From contig CBDCGS010000010.1 in the NCBI GenBank assembly GCA_965216915.1, forward strand, positions 682,001 through 746,000: a stretch of 64,000 bases of DNA, given 5' to 3'. The position numbers were made by a program, and so were the translations under genes. Within the stretch, counting starts at the first letter, position 1. Each line of letters opens with the position of its first letter. Under the pieces are notes generated by a model, which was given only the letters and a program-made list of their open reading frames with translations, did no database searches and was not told where the DNA came from. Below are positions 40,751 to 49,898 of the stretch, in pieces. The stretch is from CBDCGS01 sp965216915. GTDB taxonomy: Bacteria; Pseudomonadota; Alphaproteobacteria; UBA828.

Positions 40751-41758
40751 ATGCGTAAATTCATCCTCATCGGCGTCGCGCTCGTCGCGGCACTCGGAAC
40801 CGCCTTTTTGATCTCGAATTGGCTCAAGTCGCAAAAGCGGCCTGTCGTCGTCGAGCAGACAATCGAAGCGCCGAGCACCGGCACGAGCGTGCTGGTGGCC
40901 GATATCGATCTTCCCGCGGGGACGATCATCCAAAAAGATCATTTGACGTGGATGTCTTGGCCCTCCGACGGGGTTTTGGACATCCATGTGGTGCAGAATG
41001 ACAGCGGACCCGACGTGATCGAGCAAGATTATGTCGGCGCCGTGGTCCGCCGCGGGATCGCTCAGGGCGAGCCGATCACCGGCCGCCGTGTGGTCCGCCA
41101 GGGCGAGCGTGGCTTCTTGGCTGCGATCCTCTCGCCTGGCATGCGCGCCGTGTCGGTGCCGGTGAACGCGGCTTCGGGCGTTTCCGGCCTCCTGTTCCCC
41201 GGTGATCGTGTCGACGTGCTGCTGACTCACGCGATCGCCAAGGACAAGAAGGGCGCCAAGAAAAACCGGCGCGCCAGCGAAACGGTTCTTCGCAACGTCC
41301 GTCTGCTCGCGGTCGACCAAACGACGAACGACCAGGAGAACACGCCCTCCGTCGCCAAGACGGCGACGTTGGAGGTGACGCCGAAGCAGGCCGAGGCGCT
41401 CACGATGCTCACCGACATGGGGCGCCTGTCGCTCAGCCTCGTGAGCCTCGCGCGCGAAGACAAAGGTGGCTTGATCACGGTCGGTCTGAACGAAGACTCG
41501 ATCAAGCCGGAGATGGTCCGCTCGAGCTTCACGCTCGACAATCAGGTAAGCGTCCTGCTGACGCCACCGCCGGGGAAGGCGAAAACGAAGACCATCCGCG
41601 TCATCCGCGGCAACAAGGTCCAGTCGTTCTCCGTCGGGCTCAACGGACAGGCGGTGGAGCAGACACCCGCTCCGGCCAACCGCCCGCCTGCCAAGAACCC
41701 TGAAAGCGAAGAGACGGATGACGATTCAGACGTCGCCCTCGTCCGCTCGGCCAGGTGA
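40751..41758 (+). CDS. cpaB: CpaB/RcpC pilus assembly protein
   Basis: 335 residues. One N-terminal anchor (about 3-20), SAF domain (SVLVADIDLPAGTIIQKDHLTW at about 50-71), then GMRAVSVPVNAASGVSGLLFPGDRVDVLLT near 130-160, typical of RcpC/CpaB, and a Pro-rich acidic tail. It is a periplasmic partner of the CpaC secretin channel. Seven bases separate it from cpaC. Confidence 0.93.
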   Translation: MRKFILIGVALVAALGTAFLISNWLKSQKRPVVVEQTIEAPSTGTSVLVADIDLPAGTIIQKDHLTWMSWPSDGVLDIHVVQNDSGPDVIEQDYVGAVVRRGIAQGEPITGRRVVRQGERGFLAAILSPGMRAVSVPVNAASGVSGLLFPGDRVDVLLTHAIAKDKKGAKKNRRASETVLRNVRLLAVDQTTNDQENTPSVAKTATLEVTPKQAEALTMLTDMGRLSLSLVSLAREDKGGLITVGLNEDSIKPEMVRSSFTLDNQVSVLLTPPPGKAKTKTIRVIRGNKVQSFSVGLNGQAVEQTPAPANRPPAKNPESEETDDDSDVALVRSAR

Positions 41759-41765
41759 AATCGCC

Positions 41766-43160
41766 ATGATCGCACAACGCCACCATCTCCTACCCACTCT
41801 TGCAGCCGCCCTCTGCCTGCTTTTCACGGCCTTCGGGTTCACTCCCGCCAACGCCGTGGAGGTTGTGGGGGTGACCGACGAGGTCATCGATATCGAACGC
41901 GGCAAGGCGCGCCTCGTTCGCCTGGACAGGCCCGCAAACACGGTGTTTGTCGCCAATCCGGGCGTCGCCGACGTTCAGATCAAGAGCGAACGTCTCATCT
42001 ATGTGTTCGGCGCGTCGGTGGGTGAAACCACTCTTTTCGCCGTCGATGGCAGGGACAACGTCGTTGCCAGCGTCACGATCAGGGTCAATCACAACCTGAC
42101 CCGGATCAGGCAGGCGCTCTCCGCTCTGGTTCCGGCCAATGGCGTCGACATCCACTCGATCGACGGCAGCCTTGTCTTGGAGGGCGAGGTCGGCGATCCC
42201 GAGCTCGCCGCCGAGATCCAACAGCTCGCAGCGCGTTTCGTGCCTGAGGGTGATGCTCTGATCAATCGGCTGGAAGTGACGGCGCCGACGCAGATCAACC
42301 TTCGCGTCCGCGTAGCGGAGGTGTCGCGCTCCGCGGTCAAGATCCTCGGCGTCAACTGGGAATCGATCGCGAGCTTCGGCAACTTCGTCGTGGGGCTCGC
42401 AACGGGCGTCGACTTCATCAGCGACGCTGGCGCGATCATTCGGCCTACGGAGGAGATCGACAATGTCGTCGTCGATTTTGCCGCAGGAGGCACGGGGATT
42501 GGTGCGCTGCTCGATGCGCTCGCCGACGAGGGTCTGCTCACGGTTCTTGCGGAACCCAACCTGACCGCCGTCTCGGGTGAGAATGCGAGCTTCCTGGCGG
42601 GTGGCGAGTTTCCCATTCCGGTGCCGGATGGCGACGGGGGCTTTGGGATCGAGTTCAAGGAATTCGGTGTACAGCTGGACTTCACGCCGGTGCTCCTCAG
42701 CAACAACCGGATCAGCTTGCGCGTTCGCCCGGAGGTGAGCCAGCTCTCAGCCGCGGGCGCGATCGAGCTGCAGGGTTTCGCCATCCCGGCGCTGACCACG
42801 CGTCGCGCGGAAACCACGGTCGAGCTGGCGAGCGGACAAAGCTTCGCGATCGGCGGCTTGATCCAGAACAACGTGCTGCACGATGTCTCGAAATTTCCCG
42901 GTCTCGGCGACCTCCCCGTCGTCGGGCAGTTGTTTCGCTCGGACCGGTTCCAGCGGGACGAGAGCGAACTTGTCATCTTGGTCACGCCCTACCTGGTGCG
43001 GCCAGTGAACGGCGACCGGCTGCGCTCGCCGGCCGAGGATTACATTCCGCCGACTGATCTCGAGCGCATCTTGTGGGGGCAGAACTATAACGACGAAATG
43101 GTTTCGCCGCCCGGAACCGAGCCGCGCCTCAGGGGTCAGGCCGGCTTCATGGTCGAGTAA
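41766..43160 (+). CDS. cpaC: CpaC/RcpA outer-membrane secretin
   Basis: 464 residues from ATG 41766, with AGGTGA upstream and a normal signal peptide (about 1-30, TLAAALCLLFTAFGFTPANA); an in-frame start at 41718 would overlap cpaB and put extra residues before the signal. BON/N0-type domain (ARLVRLDRPANTVFVANPGVADVQI), then the secretin core: VRVAEVSRSAVKILGVNW, LTVLAEPNLTAVSGENASFLAGGEFP, VQLDFTPVLL, and the terminal ELVILVTPYLVRPV. Forms the outer-membrane pore of the Tad pilus. Confidence 0.95.
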   Translation: MIAQRHHLLPTLAAALCLLFTAFGFTPANAVEVVGVTDEVIDIERGKARLVRLDRPANTVFVANPGVADVQIKSERLIYVFGASVGETTLFAVDGRDNVVASVTIRVNHNLTRIRQALSALVPANGVDIHSIDGSLVLEGEVGDPELAAEIQQLAARFVPEGDALINRLEVTAPTQINLRVRVAEVSRSAVKILGVNWESIASFGNFVVGLATGVDFISDAGAIIRPTEEIDNVVVDFAAGGTGIGALLDALADEGLLTVLAEPNLTAVSGENASFLAGGEFPIPVPDGDGGFGIEFKEFGVQLDFTPVLLSNNRISLRVRPEVSQLSAAGAIELQGFAIPALTTRRAETTVELASGQSFAIGGLIQNNVLHDVSKFPGLGDLPVVGQLFRSDRFQRDESELVILVTPYLVRPVNGDRLRSPAEDYIPPTDLERILWGQNYNDEMVSPPGTEPRLRGQAGFMVE

Positions 43161-43171
43161 GGAGTGGCGCC

Positions 43172-43840
43172 ATGCGTACGAAAACCGGAATTGCGCTTGG
43201 GCTGGTGATGCTGGTTCTGTCGGCATGCGCCGCCGAGATGAAGGATTGGCAAGGTCCGACCGACAAGTCGCACCGTGTGGCCTGGATGGTCGCGAGCCAT
43301 GAGATGGCCTTCGAGCCTGGGTCGCGATGGCTGGCCGAGGGCGAGCTCTCGCACCTCGATGCCTTCCTCGGCACGCTCGACATGCGCCGTCCGACGCACG
43401 TGTACGTTCAGTCGAACGGCGCGGGTGGTGAGCTTGGGCAGAAGCGTAAGGCGACGCTCCACGCATTGCTCCGTGCGCGCGGCGTGCGGTTGCGCGAAAA
43501 CCCGCCGGAGCCTGGGCACGCCGGGGCGCTTCCGAACGGTCCCAGCTCAGGTGACAGCGCGCTCCTGATGGTCGGCCACTACGACGTCTCGGTGCCCAAT
43601 TGCAACGATCAATCGAAGCCGATGATCGGTGATTTTTCGAACATCGAATCGAGCAACTTCGGCTGCGCCAGCGCGGTCAATCTCGGCATGATGGTCGCCG
43701 ACCCGCGCGACCTCAACGGCCGCGCCGCAGAGGACCACGCCGATGGCGTGCGGACCGCCGCGCCGATCGGGCTCTATCGGGCCGGGAAAGAACCCGTCTT
43801 GCCGGCGACTAGCAGCATCAGCGGTCTGGGAGGCAACTAA
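43172..43840 (+). CDS. cpaD: CpaD pilus lipoprotein
   Basis: 222 residues with a lipoprotein signal (LVMLVLSAC, Cys about 19). The CpaD hallmark segment is present: SNFGCASAVNLGMMVADPRDL near 170, with the preceding HYDVSVPNCNDQSKP. It probably pilots or stabilises the secretin. One base separates its stop from the ribosomal start region of cpaE. Confidence 0.93.
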   Translation: MRTKTGIALGLVMLVLSACAAEMKDWQGPTDKSHRVAWMVASHEMAFEPGSRWLAEGELSHLDAFLGTLDMRRPTHVYVQSNGAGGELGQKRKATLHALLRARGVRLRENPPEPGHAGALPNGPSSGDSALLMVGHYDVSVPNCNDQSKPMIGDFSNIESSNFGCASAVNLGMMVADPRDLNGRAAEDHADGVRTAAPIGLYRAGKEPVLPATSSISGLGGN

Positions 43841-43841
43841 G

Positions 43842-45134
43842 ATGGCGGAACCACTTCTCGCGCCTCAGACGCTTGATGATCCATTCGGTCCGAGCGGCGA
43901 TCTTGACGAGCGTGAGCCGTTTGCAGCCTTCGTGACGGATGAGGATTCTCACGACGTTCTGCAAACGGTCATCTCGACCCAGGCCTGGCTTGGGGCGGCC
44001 GTGGAGACCGGTGGTCTTGCCGATGCCGTGCGGACCTATGGCGTGCTGCCGCCGCCGCGGCGGTTGGTGGTTGACCTGTGTGAATCGGACAATCCGATTG
44101 CGGATTTCCGCATGCTTCAAGACGCGGTGGGTGCGGACACCATCGTTGTCACCGTCGGGACCCAGAACGATGTGACGCTCTATCGCGCTCTGATCGAGGC
44201 GGGCGCCGCGGACTATCTGGTGAAACCGTTGTCGGCGGATGCGCTTCTCGGCGCATTGACACGCTCCGATCAGCCGACTGTGGCCGCTGAGGCGACGCCG
44301 AGCCAAGCCGGAAGATTGACGTTGGTGATCGGCGCGCGTGGCGGCATCGGTGCGAGCGCCGTGGCGCTCAACGCCGCCTGGGGAATGGCGCACCGGCATG
44401 ATCTGAAGGTGGCGTTGGTTGACCTCGATCTGCAGTTCGGCACGCAAGCCCTGGCGCTCGACCTCGAGCCCGGACATGGGCTTCGTGAAGCGCTCGAGGC
44501 GCCCGATCGCGTGGATGAGCTCTTCATCGATCGTGCCATGGTGGCCGCGAGCGACAATCTCTTCGTGTTCAGCGCCGAGGAAGCATTGGACACCGCGCCG
44601 AACTATGAGACGCACTCGCTACTTGGTTTGCTCGACGATTTGCGTGGACGCTTCGACCGCGTGGTCGTCGACCTGCCGCGGCTCGTCGTGGGTGCACGGC
44701 GGGAGCTTCTCGGGGCGGCCGAGGATATCGTCATCGTTTCCGATCTTTCGCTCGTCGCCTTGCGCGACACGCTCCGCCTAAAGCGGCTGTTGCACGAAGT
44801 CGGCGCAAACGCGCGGCTTTCCGTGGTCGCCAACCGGGTGGGCGCCAAATCGGCGACACAAATCAGCCTGAAGGAGTTCGAAAAGGGCTTCGATGCCAAG
44901 CTCGACTATACGGTCGCCTACGATGAAAAGCTTGCGCAGAAGGCGGCCAATGTCGGCGAGCCCATGGTCAAGCTCGCCAAGCGCGGCCGAGCCGTCGATC
45001 CGCTCTTGAAGCTCGGCGAGCGTCTCGCGCTCGGCGCGGATGCGCCGGAAAGCAACGCAAACCGACGCGCCAAGGCGAAGCAGAGCAAGGCCAAGGGCAA
45101 GTCACGAGCGAAGCCCAAGAAGAAGCTGATCTAG
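43842..45134 (+). CDS. cpaE: CpaE/TadZ pilus localisation ATPase
   Basis: 430 residues from ATG 43842 (GGGAGG upstream). An N-terminal receiver-like domain without a clear phosphoacceptor set (VVDLCESDNP, ADYLVKPLSADAL) is followed by a MinD/ParA-like ATPase: deviant P-loop GARGGIGASAVALN near 165 (Ala where Lys is usual in the first motif), VALVDLDLQFGTQAL, VVVDLPRLV. The C-terminal 25 residues are Lys-rich. TadZ marks the pole or site of pilus assembly. Confidence 0.92.
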   Translation: MAEPLLAPQTLDDPFGPSGDLDEREPFAAFVTDEDSHDVLQTVISTQAWLGAAVETGGLADAVRTYGVLPPPRRLVVDLCESDNPIADFRMLQDAVGADTIVVTVGTQNDVTLYRALIEAGAADYLVKPLSADALLGALTRSDQPTVAAEATPSQAGRLTLVIGARGGIGASAVALNAAWGMAHRHDLKVALVDLDLQFGTQALALDLEPGHGLREALEAPDRVDELFIDRAMVAASDNLFVFSAEEALDTAPNYETHSLLGLLDDLRGRFDRVVVDLPRLVVGARRELLGAAEDIVIVSDLSLVALRDTLRLKRLLHEVGANARLSVVANRVGAKSATQISLKEFEKGFDAKLDYTVAYDEKLAQKAANVGEPMVKLAKRGRAVDPLLKLGERLALGADAPESNANRRAKAKQSKAKGKSRAKPKKKLI

Positions 45135-45179
45135 CGACCACCAGCGTGGACGCTATTCGACCAAGAATGGCGCGGGGAA

Positions 45180-46928
45180 ATGGAAGCAACGGGGAAACTG
45201 CAGGGATCGCGAGGCGCACGGCCGTTGCCGCGCGGCGATGCCGCCGCGCCTGCGAGCGCGGAGCAGTCCGGCAGCGGGACCGCCGGCGGCGTTGCGGTTT
45301 TCAACCCGGATGACGACAGCGTCCAGGTAAGCCAAGGCGACGCGTCGACCGCATCAGGCTTGCGCCAAAAGATCCTGCATCGGCTGACGCAAGGCGATGC
45401 GCCGATCAATCTCGGAGCCACGTCACAGCGCGAACTCGTGCGCCAAGTCGGCGTCATCGTCGCAGATATCATCAAACAATCGGGCGTCAAGCTCGACCTG
45501 ATCCAGCAGCGAGACCTGGTGACCGGCCTGATCGAGGATCTGATGGCCGATCGCGACGGATCGGCGAAGGTCCTCAAATACGAGGACGGCCTGTCCAAGG
45601 CCGATGCCGTGCTGCGGGCCCAGGAAGCGGCGCGGCGCGTGGCGCCGTCAGCGCGCGAAAGCCTGGAGGAGACCAAGAGCCTCATCCAGCCGCTTCTGAT
45701 GGAGCGCATCGACGTATCGGTTGTCTCCGAGCTCCCGCGCGAGGAGCTCGAGCGGCAGATCACCGAGATCGTCAGCGAGATTCTCGTCGAGCAGAAGGTC
45801 CAGCTGAACAAGAAAGAGCAGCAGCAAGTCGTCAAGATGCTGCTCGACGATATGCTCGGCCTCGGTCCGCTCGAGCCCCTGCTCAGCGACGAGACCGTCA
45901 ACGACATTCTGGTCAATGGACATCGGCAGGTCTTCATCGAGCGGTCTGGCAAGCTCGAGCTCAGCAACGTGCGCTTCCGCGATGATCAGCACGTGCTCAA
46001 CGTGGCGTCGCGGATCGTCACGCGCATCGGACGCCGCGTCGACGAGACGACACCGCTCGTGGATGCGCGCCTCGAGGATGGCAGCCGTGTCAACATCATC
46101 ATTCCTCCGCTCGCGATCGATGGGCCGTCGATCTCCATTCGTAAGTTCGCGAAGAAATCGATCACGCTCGACAAGATGGCGCGCCAGGCCAACGTGTCGA
46201 CCGAGCTCGCCACGGTGCTCAAGATCGCAGCGCGCTGCCGGCTCAACATCCTGATTTCGGGCGGCACGGGCTCGGGCAAGACGACGTTGCTCAACGCGCT
46301 CTCGCAGATGATCGATCACTCCGAGCGCATCATCACCATCGAGGACGCCGCGGAGCTTCAGCTCCAGCAACCACATGTGGTGCGCTTGGAAACACGATCC
46401 GCGAACTTGGAAGGGAAGGGCGAGATCACCATGCGTGATCTGGTCAAGAACTCGCTCCGCATGCGGCCCGACCGCATCATCCTCGGCGAGGTTCGCGGCG
46501 GCGAATGTTTGGACATGCTGCAGGCGATGAACACGGGCCACGACGGCTCGATGTGTACGATCCATGCCAACAACCCGCGCGAGGCGCTAACCCGGCTCGA
46601 GAACATGGTCGCCATGTCGGGCGTTCAGCTTCCGCCGAAGGCGGTGCGTCAGCAAACCGCGAGCGCGATCCAGCTGATCGTCCAAATCAGCCGAATGCGC
46701 GACGGGATGCGCCGTGTGCAGAAGATCTCCGAGGTCGTCGGCATGGAAGAGGACGTGATCATCACCAAGGACCTGTTTTGGTTCGAGTTTGAAGGTGAGG
46801 AAGGCGGCCGGCTGCGCGGCAACTTCACGACGTCGGGCTTGCGTCCGGCCTTCATCGACCGCGCGCGCTATTTCGGTCTCGACAAATTGCTTCTGGAGGC
46901 GATGTCATGTTCGGGCTCGGTGACGTAG
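45180..46928 (+). CDS. cpaF: TadA/CpaF secretion ATPase with duplicated N-terminal helical domain
   Basis: 582 residues, longer than many TadA (about 430-500). Residues 1-60 are disordered. Residues 85-122 and 189-226 align without gaps at 13 of 38 identities (ELVRQVGVIVADII versus ELERQITEIVSEIL), indicating a duplicated N-terminal helical domain. The motor follows: Walker A GGTGSGKTT (361-369), Asp box IITIEDAAELQL, Walker B RIILGEVRGGE (432-442), His box TGHDGSMCTIHANNP. It powers pilus assembly at the inner membrane. Its end overlaps tadB by 22 bases. Confidence 0.95.
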   Translation: MEATGKLQGSRGARPLPRGDAAAPASAEQSGSGTAGGVAVFNPDDDSVQVSQGDASTASGLRQKILHRLTQGDAPINLGATSQRELVRQVGVIVADIIKQSGVKLDLIQQRDLVTGLIEDLMADRDGSAKVLKYEDGLSKADAVLRAQEAARRVAPSARESLEETKSLIQPLLMERIDVSVVSELPREELERQITEIVSEILVEQKVQLNKKEQQQVVKMLLDDMLGLGPLEPLLSDETVNDILVNGHRQVFIERSGKLELSNVRFRDDQHVLNVASRIVTRIGRRVDETTPLVDARLEDGSRVNIIIPPLAIDGPSISIRKFAKKSITLDKMARQANVSTELATVLKIAARCRLNILISGGTGSGKTTLLNALSQMIDHSERIITIEDAAELQLQQPHVVRLETRSANLEGKGEITMRDLVKNSLRMRPDRIILGEVRGGECLDMLQAMNTGHDGSMCTIHANNPREALTRLENMVAMSGVQLPPKAVRQQTASAIQLIVQISRMRDGMRRVQKISEVVGMEEDVIITKDLFWFEFEGEEGGRLRGNFTTSGLRPAFIDRARYFGLDKLLLEAMSCSGSVT

Positions 46929-47902
46929 GCGGCATCGCGATCGCGGTTTTCATCGGCTTCGCCATCGTGTTTGTCACGATCGCGTTGGCGACCGCAGGAG
47001 GCGGCGCCGGCTCGAAGTTCGACCGGCGTCTGAGACGGATCGGCGCCAAGACCGGCAAAGGCGATCCGACGCCGGAAATGATGAGCGCGGAGCTCAGGCG
47101 CAACGCTGGTGGAAACGCCGGGGTTGATCGGCTCCTCAACCATGTTCTTCCCAATCGCAAGGCGCTCGAGCTCAAACTCGCCAAGACGGGCTACAAGATC
47201 CCGATCTGGAGCTATGTTGCGGCGTCCGTCGCGGTTGGCATCGTTGCCGCCGTCGCCGCGCGGTTCATGGTCGATTTGCCGGCGATCGGCGCGATCGGCA
47301 TCGGCATCGGCTTGGGTTACCTCCTGCCGCGCTTCGTCATCGGTTGGCTGGGGCGGCGCCGCCTGAAAAGATTTCTGACGCTTCTCCCCGATGCCCTCGA
47401 CCTCATGGTTCGGACCGTGAAATCCGGCCTACCCATCGCCGAGGCGATCGACCTTGCCGCGCAGGACATGGATGATCCGATCCGCTCCGAGTTTCGCATG
47501 GTGTCCGACCAAATGAAGATCGGCCGGCAGCTCGAGGAGGCGCTATGGGAAACGGCCGAGCGGCTGGATCTTCCGGAGTTCAACTTTTTCGTGGTCAGCC
47601 TATCGGTTCAGCGAGAGACGGGCGGCAACATCGGCGAAACGCTGAGCAACCTGTCGACGTTGCTGCGGCGGCGCCAGCAGATGAAGCTCAAGATCAAGGC
47701 GCTCTCGGCTGAGGCGCGAGCAAGCGCATGGATCGTCGGCTCGCTGCCGTTCATCATGTGCGGCGTGCTGTTCCTCGTTAACGAACGCTATATCAGTCAG
47801 CTTTTCACAGATCCCCGAGGCCACTTCTTGGTGGGGATCGGCTTGGGGGCCGAGCTCATCGGGGTTCTGTGGATGATCAAGATGTCCAAATTCGAGATCT
47901 GA
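46907..47902 (+). CDS. tadB: TadB inner-membrane platform protein
   Basis: 331 residues from ATG 46907, inside the end of tadA. One N-terminal span, two central spans (about 105-150), then a T2SSF domain (LLPDALDLMVRTVKSGLPIAEAI, QRETGGNIGETLSNLSTLLRRR) and two terminal spans. Forms the inner-membrane platform with TadC. Four bases to tadC. Confidence 0.94.
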   Translation: MFGLGDVGGIAIAVFIGFAIVFVTIALATAGGGAGSKFDRRLRRIGAKTGKGDPTPEMMSAELRRNAGGNAGVDRLLNHVLPNRKALELKLAKTGYKIPIWSYVAASVAVGIVAAVAARFMVDLPAIGAIGIGIGLGYLLPRFVIGWLGRRRLKRFLTLLPDALDLMVRTVKSGLPIAEAIDLAAQDMDDPIRSEFRMVSDQMKIGRQLEEALWETAERLDLPEFNFFVVSLSVQRETGGNIGETLSNLSTLLRRRQQMKLKIKALSAEARASAWIVGSLPFIMCGVLFLVNERYISQLFTDPRGHFLVGIGLGAELIGVLWMIKMSKFEI

Positions 47903-47906
47903 TCCC

Positions 47907-48860
47907 ATGTTTGGCCTTGGTACCGAAGATATCGTTGTATTGGGCGCCGCGCTTGGCGTGTTCGTCGTGGTGCTCGCCCTGTCCCTCGCCGGCGCGCGTG
48001 ATGGGCGGGTGGACGCCCGGATTCGCGCCGTCGCATCCATCGGCGCGCGGCGCTCCACCACGTCGAAGAAAGAACGCGGCGAGACCGGCAAAGCCGCCGC
48101 GCTCGACTTCATGCGCAACACGGTCGGCCGGCTCAACTTGGTCGGTTCGGTCCAAACAAAGGCAATGACGAACAAGCTGGCCCAGGCCGGCCGGCGTTCG
48201 AAAGACGCGCTGATCGTCTACCTCTTTGCGCGCCTGGCTCTTCCGGTGTTCGCAGGCGGGACCGCGCTTATCGCGTTCTACGGCCTGGAGATCTTTGCGC
48301 TCGCCCCGATGTTCAAGCTTCTCGCGGTGGTCGGTTGCACGGTCGCCGGATTTTTCCTGCCGAGCCTCCTCGTCAACAACATGATCACCCGTCGCAAGCA
48401 CAACCTTCTGAGGGCGCTTCCCGATACGGTCGATCTCATGGTGATTTGCACCGAGGCCGGCCTGAGCCTCGATGCGACGCTCGCGCGCGTCGCGAAGGAG
48501 GTGGAACGCTCCGCCCCGGAGATGGCCGACGAGGTCACGGTGGTCGTGAGCGAGCTCGCCTATCTCGGCGAGCGCAAACAGGCGCTCGAAAACCTCAAGG
48601 CCCGCGTGGACTTGCCGCCCGTCCATGCACTGTGCACGACGTTCCTGCAGACCGAGAAATTCGGCACACCGCTTGCTCAGGCGCTGCGCGTGCTGGCGCA
48701 GGAGCAGCGCGACGAGCGCATGCTGCGGGCCGAGGAGAAGGCGGCGCGTCTGCCCGCGATCATGACGATCCCGCTGATCACGTGCATTCTGCCGTCGCTC
48801 TTCGTCGTCGTGATGGGGCCCGCGGTGCTCAGCATCGCCGACGCACTGGTCAAGATGTAG
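47907..48860 (+). CDS. tadC: TadC inner-membrane platform protein
   Basis: 317 residues with the same architecture as TadB: N-terminal span, central pair (about 95-145), T2SSF domain (LLRALPDTVDLMVICTEAGLSLDATL, FGTPLAQALRVLAQEQR) and C-terminal spans. It ends the cluster: no tadD, tadE, tadF or tadG follows. Its last 11 bases overlap the 3' end of the convergent aminotransferase gene. Confidence 0.94.
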   Translation: MFGLGTEDIVVLGAALGVFVVVLALSLAGARDGRVDARIRAVASIGARRSTTSKKERGETGKAAALDFMRNTVGRLNLVGSVQTKAMTNKLAQAGRRSKDALIVYLFARLALPVFAGGTALIAFYGLEIFALAPMFKLLAVVGCTVAGFFLPSLLVNNMITRRKHNLLRALPDTVDLMVICTEAGLSLDATLARVAKEVERSAPEMADEVTVVVSELAYLGERKQALENLKARVDLPPVHALCTTFLQTEKFGTPLAQALRVLAQEQRDERMLRAEEKAARLPAIMTIPLITCILPSLFVVVMGPAVLSIADALVKM

Positions 48861-49794
48861 CCGGCGCCGCGCTCAGGTGTCTCAGATATTGGTCGACGAA
48901 GTCGAAGTCGACCAGCTCGACATAGCGTTCCGTCAGAGCCTTCGTCACGGGGCCCGGCACCGCGCCCGACCCCACCGGCACGCGCGCGATGCTGCGCACC
49001 GGGCATAGGCAAAAGCTCGTCGAGGTGATGAAGGCTTCCTCCGCCGCGTGCGCGTCATAGAGGTCGAGGTCCTGCTTGACCACGCGGAAACCAGCGGCTT
49101 CCGCAAGCTCGATCACCGTCTCCCGGCTGATCCCGCAGAGCACGTAGCGATCCTCCGGCGTGTAGATGACGCCGTCGTCGACCAGGAAGATGTTCGAGCC
49201 CAGGCCTTCACAGAGATTGCCGTGGTGGTCCAGCAAGATGGCCCAGGCGTTGGGGTCCTGCCGGCGCACTTCATCGTGCGCGAGGATTAGGTTGAGATAG
49301 TTGTGGGTCTTGGCGCGCGGGGAGAGCGCCTCGGGCGCGGCGCGGCGGATCGACGGGATCATCACGTCGATACCGTCGTGAAAATAGTGGGCCCGCGCCT
49401 TGAGGGGCAGCGGCGTGCACTCGACGATGAGGCTCGGCCCGCTCGTGCCATGAACATCGCCGCCCGCCGGCTCGACGCCCCGCGAAATGCGTTGGGTGAC
49501 CCAGTAGTCCTCATCATCGTCGAGCAGGTGCAAGTTGCGCGCGAGGACCTCCTCGGTGACGGATTTCATCTCGTCGGGGGTGATCCCGGGGTCGATACGC
49601 AGGTAACGTAAGCTCTTGTAAAAGCGCCGAATATGCTCCTCGAGCTTGAACACGCGGTGGCCGAACGTGCGTGTTGTGTCGAACGCGCCGTCGCCATAGC
49701 GGAAGCTCCGGTCGCGGAATGAGACCTGCACCCGGCTTTCCGGCAGGATCTCTCCGTTGAAGTAGGCGACACGTTCATTGGCAAGCTCAGGCAT
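48850..49794 (-). CDS. Class IV (branched-chain/D-amino-acid type) aminotransferase
   Basis: 314 residues. Fold-IV PLP enzyme: VSFRDRSFRYGDGAFDTTRTF at about 24-44, PLP lysine in SPRAKTHNYLNLILA near 160-175, EGLGSNIFLVDDGVIYTP, LCGISRETVIELA, and the terminal AFITSTSF. This could transaminate branched-chain or D-amino acids, or act as an aminodeoxychorismate lyase relative; the AKTHNYLNLI segment is closest to the branched-chain/D-Ala group. Monocistronic; its 3' end overlaps tadC. Confidence 0.88.
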   Translation of the reverse strand: MPELANERVAYFNGEILPESRVQVSFRDRSFRYGDGAFDTTRTFGHRVFKLEEHIRRFYKSLRYLRIDPGITPDEMKSVTEEVLARNLHLLDDDEDYWVTQRISRGVEPAGGDVHGTSGPSLIVECTPLPLKARAHYFHDGIDVMIPSIRRAAPEALSPRAKTHNYLNLILAHDEVRRQDPNAWAILLDHHGNLCEGLGSNIFLVDDGVIYTPEDRYVLCGISRETVIELAEAAGFRVVKQDLDLYDAHAAEEAFITSTSFCLCPVRSIARVPVGSGAVPGPVTKALTERYVELVDFDFVDQYLRHLSAAPATS

Positions 49795-49898
49795 GGACTG
49801 TGCTCCGTTTCGTCATCTCGTGACGGGCGAGGGGCCGTGCCGGCATAATGCGGGAAGCCCCAGGCGGGCACCAGTCAGCATTGCGAGATCGCGAGCCC

